5,555 nt of DNA from Actinomycetes bacterium (GTDB lineage: Bacteria > Actinomycetota > Actinomycetes > Actinomycetales > Cellulomonadaceae). The notes beneath the pieces were generated by a model that did not search any database, was not told the origin of the DNA, and saw only the letters and a program-made list of their open reading frames with translations. The stretch lies in contig JAEYNO010000066.1 of assembly GCA_023412515.1 (NCBI GenBank), positions 1 through 5,555 on the forward strand, read 5' to 3'. Position 1 is the stretch's first letter; the number at the start of each line of letters is the position of its first letter. The translations under genes and the position numbers were made by a program. Positions 1 to 4,245 of the stretch are shown here, one piece after another.

Positions 1-591
1 GTCCGGGCCCGCGTCGAGCGCGAGCCCCGTGGCCGGGTCCAGCTCGACCGCGTGGATGCCGCCGAAGAACGAGCCGTACGCGAGCCAGTGCCGCTCGCGG
101 CCGTCCGCCGTGTCGACCGCGTACGCCGCGTCGATCGCGTTGGGCGGGCCGTCGCCGTGCGGCGTGCCGGTCGCGTCCGCCGGCACCGCGGGGCTCCTCA
201 CCACGAGGCCGCGGTCGCGCCACGGCCCCGCGGGGTGGTCGGCGACCGCGAGCCCGATCGCCGAGCGGCGCGAGCCGAACGACGACGCGGACCAGTACAT
301 GCGCCACTGCCGGCCCACGCGCACGACCTCGGGCGCCCACAGGCCCGCCGCTCCCACGTCGGCGGCGGCGCGCGGCACGCCCGGCAGCGCCCAGCCGTGG
401 AACGTCCACGTCACGAGGTCGTCGGAGCGGCGCACCTGCACGCCGCCGCGCACCGGCCCGTCGGAGCACGCGTCGGTCGAGAACAGCCAGTAGGTGCCGT
501 CGTCGTCGCGCACCGCGGTCGGGTCGTGGGCGTGCTCCGCCCCCCAGCCGGTGGTGTCGAGGACGTCCGCGGCCGGGTCGAGGGTCGTCAC
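1..591 (-). CDS. GH43 glycoside hydrolase, arabinan endo-1,5-alpha-L-arabinosidase-like (3' end cut by window)
   Basis: The first 197 residues of a five-bladed beta-propeller hydrolase are visible; the rest lies beyond the left edge. Family GH43 hallmarks are present in order: HDP with Asp23 as the expected catalytic base, WAPEV (85-89), a MYWSAS strand (98-103), NAID with Asp154 as the expected pKa-modulating aspartate, and GSFFGGI (173-179) followed by VELDP. This pattern fits endo-arabinanases better than xylosidases. The catalytic acid Glu should lie in the missing part. No signal peptide precedes the domain, so the enzyme probably acts in the cytosol on imported oligosaccharides. The GTG start is chosen because it lies 4 bases after the permease stop, has AAGGGG 7 nt upstream, and the domain begins directly after it. 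It is the last visible gene of the transporter operon. The residue after Asp154 is Ala where arabinanases usually have Pro. The family call is firm; the exact substrate (arabinan, or another arabinose-containing glycan) is less certain. Confidence 0.85.
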   Translation of the reverse strand, partial: MTTLDPAADVLDTTGWGAEHAHDPTAVRDDDGTYWLFSTDACSDGPVRGGVQVRRSDDLVTWTFHGWALPGVPRAAADVGAAGLWAPEVVRVGRQWRMYWSASSFGSRRSAIGLAVADHPAGPWRDRGLVVRSPAVPADATGTPHGDGPPNAIDAAYAVDTADGRERHWLAYGSFFGGIHAVELDPATGLALDAGPD

Positions 592-595
592 GGCG

Positions 596-1498
596 CTACC
601 CCTTCGTGCCGGTGAGCGCGACGGACTCGATGATCTGCCGCTGGAAGACGAGGAACACGACGAGGATCGGCAGCAGCGCGACGAACGACGCCGCCATGAT
701 CAGCGGGTAGTCCCGTTGCGTGGCGTACTCGACGTTGAGGTTCGCGATGACGACCTGCAGCGTCTGCTTGCCCGGGGAGTTGAGGTAGAGGATCGGCGCG
801 AGGTAGTCGTTCCAGATCGTCATGAACCACAGGATGAACTGCGCCGCGATCGCGGGCCGGATCATCGGCACGATCATGCGGCCGAAGATCGTCAGGTACG
901 ACGCGCCGTCGATCTTCGCGGCCTCGATGAGCGAGTCCGGGACGGTCTCGAGGTACTGCCGGATGAAGAAGATCATGATGATGTTGCCGAACAGCAGCGG
1001 CACGATCAGCGGCAGCAGCGTGTCGACCCAGTGCAGCCGCGAGAACATCACGAACTGCGGGATCATGATCGTCGGGTACGGGACCATGAGGCCCGTCAGC
1101 AGGCCGAGGAAGATCGCGTTCTTGCCGGGCAGCCGCAGCTTCGCGAGCGCGAACGCCGCGATCGCCGACGTCGCCGAGCCGACGATCGTCACGGTCGACG
1201 CGACGACGAACGAGTTGCGGAAGCCCGACAGGATCGGCGCCTCGTTCCACATGCGCACGAACGTGTCCCACTGCGGCTGGTCGGGCCACAGCACGGGCGG
1301 CAGCGCGAACACCTCGGCCTTGGTCTTGATCGCTGTCGTGAACATCCACACGAGCGGTGCGACCATCGCGACCGCGAACACCGCGAGCACGACGAAGAGG
1401 ATGACGTTGACGGCGCGCGACTCGCGCCGTGCGCCGCGCGCGGGGGCGGCGGTCCGCGCGGGCCGGCCGGCGCGCGGGAGGGCGGGGATGGTGGTCAT
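596..1498 (-). CDS. Carbohydrate ABC transporter permease, MalG type
   Basis: This 300-residue inner-membrane protein forms one half of the translocation channel of a CUT1-class sugar importer. About six hydrophobic segments are visible (roughly 30-53, 95-117, 127-150, 160-180, 214-236 and 266-286). The EAA loop that docks on the ATPase is at 192-211: EAAKIDGAS followed by a conserved Pro211. The C-terminal end (IIESVALTGTKG) is typical of MalG-like subunits. The Arg/Ala/Pro-rich N-terminus (1-28) is a cytoplasmic extension before the first helix. The ATG is preceded by GAGGGA at a 7-nt distance, and that site overlaps the TGA of the MalF-type gene, so the two permeases are likely coupled in translation. 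The length is normal for the family. Substrate cannot be read from the permease itself; the neighbouring GH43 and GH27 enzymes suggest an arabinose-containing oligosaccharide. Confidence 0.93.
   Translation of the reverse strand: MTTIPALPRAGRPARTAAPARGARRESRAVNVILFVVLAVFAVAMVAPLVWMFTTAIKTKAEVFALPPVLWPDQPQWDTFVRMWNEAPILSGFRNSFVVASTVTIVGSATSAIAAFALAKLRLPGKNAIFLGLLTGLMVPYPTIMIPQFVMFSRLHWVDTLLPLIVPLLFGNIIMIFFIRQYLETVPDSLIEAAKIDGASYLTIFGRMIVPMIRPAIAAQFILWFMTIWNDYLAPILYLNSPGKQTLQVVIANLNVEYATQRDYPLIMAASFVALLPILVVFLVFQRQIIESVALTGTKG
599..604 (-). promoter_or_regulatory. Ribosome binding site deciding the GTG start of the GH43 gene
   Basis: On the minus strand AAGGGG lies 7 nt before the GTG at 591. 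It ends one base before the stop codon of the upstream permease (596-598), inside that gene's last codons. The position favours translational coupling and supports GTG over any downstream ATG; the first in-frame ATG (Met98) falls inside the conserved domain. Confidence 0.65.
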
Positions 1499-1509
1499 GG
1501 CTGCGTCCC

Positions 1510-2472
1510 TCAGTCGATGCTGAAGCTGTTGCGCCGGTTGAGGCGGAACTGGATCAGGGTGATGACGAAGACGAGGATGCCGAGCACGACCGCCATGGCC
1601 GTCGCGTACCCCATCTGCTGGTAGCGGAAGGCCTGGCGCCAGATGTACCAGACCAGCGACGCCGAGCTGAACTCGGGGCCGCCCGTGGGCGTCATGATGT
1701 TGATCTCGGTGAAGATCTGCGCGCCCGCGATGATGTTCGTGACGACCAGGAAGAACGTCACCGGGCGGACCATCGGCATGGTGATCGCGCGCAGCTGCTG
1801 CCACCAGCTCGCGCCGTCGAGCGACGCGGCCTCGTACAGCGACGCGGGCACCGACTGGATCGCCGCCAGGTACAGCAGCATCGAGTAGCCGAGGCCCTTC
1901 CAGATCATCATGAGGATGATCGCGGGCTTGACGGTGGCGGTGTTCTGCAGCCAGTTGGGGCCGTCGATCCCGAACCACGCGAGCACCTGGTTCACGAGCC
2001 CGAAGTCGCCGTTGTACGCGAACTGCCAGACGATCGCGATGGCCGCGAGCGACGAGATGACCGGCACGTAGTAGATGGTGCGGAACGCGGTGCGCCCGAC
2101 GATGCGTCGGTTGAGCGCGAGGGCCAGCAGCAGCGACAGCGTCAGGCCGATCGGGATGCCGATCATGTAGAAGAACGTGTTGAACAGCGTCTGCCGGAAG
2201 TAGTCGTCGTTGAGCAGGCGCGTGTAGTTGTCGATGCCGATGAAGCGCATCGGCCCCAGGCCGTTCCAGCTGGTCAGCGACGCGTACGCGGCGAACCCGA
2301 GCGGGTAGAGCGTGAACAGCAGGTACCCGAGCACGGGCGGGGCGACGAACGCGAGCGCCCACAGGGCCTCGGTGCGGTGCAGGCGGTTGCGCTCGCGCCG
2401 GGTGCGCAGCGGGGGCCGGCCGTCGGCGGCGACGCTCGCCGGTGGGGCCGTGACGGCCTCGGGACGCGACAT
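1510..2472 (-). CDS. Carbohydrate ABC transporter permease, MalF/UgpA type
   Basis: This 320-residue inner-membrane protein is the partner of the MalG-type subunit encoded 11 bases downstream. A basic cytoplasmic N-terminus (22-33, rich in Arg) leads into about six membrane segments (roughly 36-60, 96-120, 132-155, 183-205, 237-257 and 286-309). The EAA loop is at 214-233: EAASLDGAS followed by Pro233. The segment NIMTPTGGPEFSS (258-270) is characteristic of the subunit family. It lacks the large periplasmic insertion of enterobacterial MalF and has the usual length of Gram-positive members. The ATG at 2472 has GAGAGGA 7 nt upstream. A strong hairpin lies between this gene and the upstream binding-protein gene and may set expression below that of the binding protein. 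No ATP-binding subunit is encoded nearby; in actinobacteria such importers commonly use a shared ATPase (MsiK in Streptomyces). Confidence 0.94.
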   Translation of the reverse strand: MSRPEAVTAPPASVAADGRPPLRTRRERNRLHRTEALWALAFVAPPVLGYLLFTLYPLGFAAYASLTSWNGLGPMRFIGIDNYTRLLNDDYFRQTLFNTFFYMIGIPIGLTLSLLLALALNRRIVGRTAFRTIYYVPVISSLAAIAIVWQFAYNGDFGLVNQVLAWFGIDGPNWLQNTATVKPAIILMMIWKGLGYSMLLYLAAIQSVPASLYEAASLDGASWWQQLRAITMPMVRPVTFFLVVTNIIAGAQIFTEINIMTPTGGPEFSSASLVWYIWRQAFRYQQMGYATAMAVVLGILVFVITLIQFRLNRRNSFSID

Positions 2473-2501
2473 CGGGTGGTCCTCTCTGGTGCGGGTCCGC
2501 G

Positions 2502-2538
2502 GCGGTCCCCGACCCGCGAGGTGCGGGCCGGGGACCGC
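2502..2538 (-). repeat. Strong intercistronic hairpin between binding-protein and MalF-type genes
   Basis: Two 16-base arms (2502-2517 and 2523-2538) flank a 5-base loop. The arms match as an inverted repeat at 15 of 16 positions. In the minus-strand transcript the single mismatch becomes a G-U pair, so the RNA stem would be fully paired and extremely GC-rich. It begins 6 bases after the stop codon of the binding-protein gene and ends before the Shine-Dalgarno site of the permease gene. No U-run follows it, so it is not a canonical intrinsic terminator. The likely role, by analogy with stabilising hairpins after other binding-protein genes, is protection of the upstream mRNA 3' end or partial attenuation. 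Confidence 0.75.
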
Positions 2539-2544
2539 GGTGCG

Positions 2545-3900
2545 TCAGCGTCCGGCGAACGCCTGCTCGGCGTTGGTGATGGACTCGTCGAGCAGCGCCT
2601 GCATGCGCGGCTGCACGTCGGCCAGGTAGTCGGCGGCGGTCTGCTTGCCGTCGAGGACCGGCTGGATGTTCGTCCAGAGCTCGTCGTACCAGGCGGCGCC
2701 GTACGTGAAGGCCGCCGGCATCGCGCGGCCGTAGTCCTGCGCGATGTCGAGGAACTCCTGCCGGTTGGCCGGCTCGGCGTCGGCGGCCTGCGCCCAGTCG
2801 GTCGCGACGTCGATGAGGTTCGGGACCTGGATGTTCGCGTCGACGAGCGTCTGCTGCGCCTCGGCGTCGGCCGACAGGTACGTCACGAGCTCGACGGCCT
2901 CGTCGGGGTGCTTCGACGTCGCGGAGACGCCGATGCCCAGCGAGCCGACCCACGTGGCCGGGCCCGCGTCGGCGACGGTGGGCCAGGGGATGAGGTCGTA
3001 GTCGAAGTCGAGGTCGTTGTAGACGCTCACGTCCCACGGCCCGACGGGGAAGAACCCGATCTCGCCGGCCATCCAGCGCTGGTACGTGTCGAGCGTCGCG
3101 GCGTCGGACGCCGAGGGCGTGACGGCGTCGACGTTGGTGAGGTCGGCGAACTTCTGCAGCGCGTCGGCGAACTCGGGGGTGTCGACGGTGACCTTGGTGC
3201 GGTCGGCGTCGATGAAGTCGCCGCCGTTGCTCCACACCATCGACTGCAGGTTCCACTGGACGTTGAGCCCGGTGCCCCACTGGTCGACCGCGCCGTCGCC
3301 GTCGGTGTCCGTCGTGAGCGTCTTGCAGATCTCGACGAACTGCTCCCACGTGAGCGGCGTGTCCTTGTCGGGCAGCGGGATGCCCGCGGCCTCGAGCATG
3401 GTCTTGTTGTAGCCGAACGAGAACGGGCCGATGTCCTTGGGCAGGCCGTAGAGGCGGCCCTCGGGGGTGCCCTGCAGCGTGCCGTCGAACCGGTAGGAGT
3501 CGACGCCGTACTGCCAGAGGTTGTCGAGGTCGACGTCCGAGGCCTCGACCTGGTCGGTGATGTCGAGCAGCACGCCTGACGCGACGTAGGACTGCAGCGA
3601 CGCCTGCTCGATGTAGAACACGTCGGGCACGTTGTTGCCCGCGACCGCGGCCTGCAGCTTGGTGGCGTACTGGTCGGCGTCGGTGACGATCATCTCGACG
3701 TCGACGCCCGTGGCCTCGGTGTACTTGTCGATCGCGGCCTCGTACGCCTTCTTCTCGTCGGGGCCGCCGCGGAACATGAAGGTGATCTTCTTGCTCCCGT
3801 CGTCACCGCCGCCCCCGCCGTCGCTGCTGCACGCGGTGAGCGCGAGCGCGCCGACCAGCGCGGCACAGGTCGCGCCGACGACCAGCCTGCTCTTCTTCAT
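2545..3900 (-). CDS. Extracellular sugar-binding lipoprotein of ABC importer (SBP family 1)
   Basis: This 451-residue solute-binding protein should be anchored outside the membrane and deliver an oligosaccharide to the two permeases encoded downstream. The N-terminus is a lipoprotein signal: MKKSR, a hydrophobic stretch (6-20) and lipobox LTAC with Cys24 as the lipidated residue. A Ser/Gly/Asp-rich linker (25-36) leads to the first beta strand (KKITFMFRGG). Family features follow: VPDVFYIEQ (91-99), YGLPKDIGPFSFGYNK (151-166), LTWEQF (183-188), the acidic loop DTDGDGAVDQWG (198-209), and the late WVGSLGIGVSATSKHPDEA (317-335) segment. Length is typical. The start is the ATG giving a proper signal peptide, with GGGAGG 7 nt upstream; an in-frame ATG at 4020 was rejected. 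It is the first gene of the minus-strand operon. Ligand is inferred from the neighbouring arabinanase-like and GH27 enzymes, not from recognisable binding residues. Confidence 0.93.
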   Translation of the reverse strand: MKKSRLVVGATCAALVGALALTACSSDGGGGGDDGSKKITFMFRGGPDEKKAYEAAIDKYTEATGVDVEMIVTDADQYATKLQAAVAGNNVPDVFYIEQASLQSYVASGVLLDITDQVEASDVDLDNLWQYGVDSYRFDGTLQGTPEGRLYGLPKDIGPFSFGYNKTMLEAAGIPLPDKDTPLTWEQFVEICKTLTTDTDGDGAVDQWGTGLNVQWNLQSMVWSNGGDFIDADRTKVTVDTPEFADALQKFADLTNVDAVTPSASDAATLDTYQRWMAGEIGFFPVGPWDVSVYNDLDFDYDLIPWPTVADAGPATWVGSLGIGVSATSKHPDEAVELVTYLSADAEAQQTLVDANIQVPNLIDVATDWAQAADAEPANRQEFLDIAQDYGRAMPAAFTYGAAWYDELWTNIQPVLDGKQTAADYLADVQPRMQALLDESITNAEQAFAGR

Positions 3901-3907
3901 CTGCCTG

Positions 3908-3913
3908 CCTCCC
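3908..3913 (-). promoter_or_regulatory. Ribosome binding site deciding the start of the binding-protein gene
   Basis: GGGAGG on the minus strand lies 7 nt before the ATG at 3900. It picks out the start that yields a normal lipoprotein signal peptide over the in-frame ATG 40 codons upstream, which has its own purine-rich stretch (GGAGAGG) only 3 nt away. Confidence 0.7.
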
Positions 3914-3969
3914 GTGGTGGTGGGTCGGTCAGGTCCACGTCCGTGCGGAGCCGCGGTCCCGGTGGCCCG

Positions 3970-3987
3970 GGGGCGCTGCGGCGCCCC
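3970..3987 (-). repeat. GC hairpin in the 5' leader of the transporter operon
   Basis: A perfect 7-bp inverted repeat, GGGGCGC and GCGCCCC around a 4-base loop (TGCG on the plus strand), lies about 70 nt upstream of the binding-protein start. In the minus-strand transcript it would form a compact stem. It has no U-tract, so it is not a simple terminator. It may be a leader structure or a chance event in GC-rich DNA. Confidence 0.35.
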
Positions 3988-4044
3988 TGCGCGTCGCCCG
4001 TCGCTCCTGCTGGTCGTCATTGACCTCTCCGATGCTGCAACGTC

Positions 4045-4073
4045 TCTACAACGTTGATCTACAACGTTGCACA
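4045..4073. promoter_or_regulatory. Tandem operator-like sites for the transporter operon
   Basis: TCTACAACGTTG occurs twice as a direct repeat with a 13-base period (4045-4056 and 4058-4069). Each copy contains the 8-bp palindrome CAACGTTG centred on C-G, the style of LacI-family operators. A weaker third copy (CTGCAACGT, 4035-4043) lies next to the pair. The sites start at the expected transcription start of the minus-strand promoter and extend downstream, a classic repressor position. The same half-site TCTACAACG recurs in the palindrome in front of the GH27 gene. Repressor identity is inferred from motif shape only; no regulator gene is in the window. Confidence 0.65.
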
Positions 4074-4102
4074 AACTGACACGGGCACGGGCTCCCGGTC
4101 AA
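4073..4102 (-). promoter_or_regulatory. Putative promoter of the binding-protein/permease/GH43 operon
   Basis: Read on the minus strand, TTGACC (4097-4102) serves as -35 and CAGTTT (4073-4078) as -10, with an 18-bp spacer; TCAGTT with a 17-bp spacer is the alternative. The -35 is good and the -10 only fair, which is common in actinobacteria. Transcription would start near 4066, in the middle of the right-hand tandem operator, leaving a leader of about 165 nt. The coincidence with the operator supports the call. Confidence 0.45.
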
Positions 4103-4184
4103 GCCACGATCGGGTAACGCCCGGCCGTCGGGGGTGCCGGCCCTCGCGACGTACGCTCGTGCGTGCCGTGCGCCGCGCGTGGGT

Positions 4185-4214
4185 TTGACGCCGCGCCGCA
4201 CGGTGCGGCAGAGT
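4185..4214 (+). promoter_or_regulatory. Putative promoter of the GH27 gene
   Basis: TTGACG (4185-4190) as -35 and CAGAGT (4209-4214) as a weak -10 are separated by 18 bp. This is the same spacing and a similar -10 to the divergent promoter. Predicted start of transcription is near 4221, inside the 16-bp operator, which gives a short leader of about 25 nt with the Shine-Dalgarno site at 4234-4239. Confidence 0.4.
4195..4209. repeat. 15-bp palindrome in the GH27 promoter spacer
   Basis: GCCGCAC and GTGCGGC form a perfect 7-bp inverted repeat around a single central G, filling most of the space between the proposed -35 and -10 boxes. It could be the site of a second regulator or merely a GC-rich chance palindrome. 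It differs in sequence from the CAACG-type operators. Confidence 0.4.
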
Positions 4215-4218
4215 CGAC

Positions 4219-4234
4219 TCTACAACGATGTAGA
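4219..4234. promoter_or_regulatory. Palindromic operator in front of the GH27 gene
   Basis: TCTACAACGATGTAGA is a 16-bp palindrome centred on C-G, symmetric at 14 of 16 positions (only the A/A pair flanking the central CG breaks symmetry). Its left half, TCTACAACG, is identical to the half-sites repeated at 4045 and 4058. It covers the expected transcription start and touches the ribosome binding site, so a bound repressor would block transcription. Copies of GAGTCGAC flank it (4211-4218 and 4237-4244). The shared motif suggests one repressor, probably of the LacI family, controls both divergent units. Confidence 0.7.
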
Positions 4235-4239
4235 AGGAG
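4234..4239 (+). promoter_or_regulatory. Ribosome binding site of the GH27 gene
   Basis: AAGGAG lies 6 nt before the ATG at 4246. It begins at the last base of the operator, so the site is tightly packed with transcriptional control. It supports the chosen start, after which the conserved TPPMGWNSWD segment follows almost at once. Confidence 0.7.
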
Positions 4240-4245
4240 TCGACG

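Larger units (their letters stand above)
3901..4245. other. Divergent intergenic control region
   Basis: This 345-base gap separates the starts of the binding-protein gene (minus) and the GH27 gene (plus). It contains two back-to-back putative promoters, tandem CAACGTTG operator-like sites on the left side, a 16-bp palindromic operator on the right side, a 15-bp palindrome in the right promoter, and a long left-hand leader (about 165 nt) with a 7-bp hairpin. Local base composition around 4031-4080 is clearly more AT-rich than the flanking genes, as expected for promoter DNA. No convincing small gene or RNA gene was seen. Confidence 0.75.

Noticed and set aside
52..615. Plus-strand open frames opposite the GH43 gene
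   Set aside because: Both frames are Arg/Ala/Pro-rich and lack recognisable motifs, whereas the minus-strand frame shows the ordered GH43 motifs HDP, WAPEV, NAID and GSFFGGI.
2502..2538. Intrinsic terminator after the binding-protein gene
   Set aside because: The stem is strong but no U-run follows it in the transcript, and the permease gene with its own ribosome binding site follows closely on the same strand. It is listed as a hairpin.
596..3349. A single 917-residue open frame on the minus strand
   Set aside because: Only its last 300 residues are the real MalG-type permease. The rest is an off-frame reading through the binding-protein and MalF-type genes, extremely rich in Arg, Ala and Gly, which is typical of stop-poor high-GC DNA.
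1429..3579. A 716-residue open frame on the plus strand
   Set aside because: It lies antisense to the permease and binding-protein genes, is dominated by Arg, Val, Asp and Gly without domain signatures, and has no ribosome binding site worth noting.
2545..4074. A longer binding-protein reading starting at 4074 or 4020
   Set aside because: It would bury the lipoprotein signal peptide behind 40 or more low-complexity residues. The extra codons use A or T at third positions far more often than the real genes, and it would overlap the operators.
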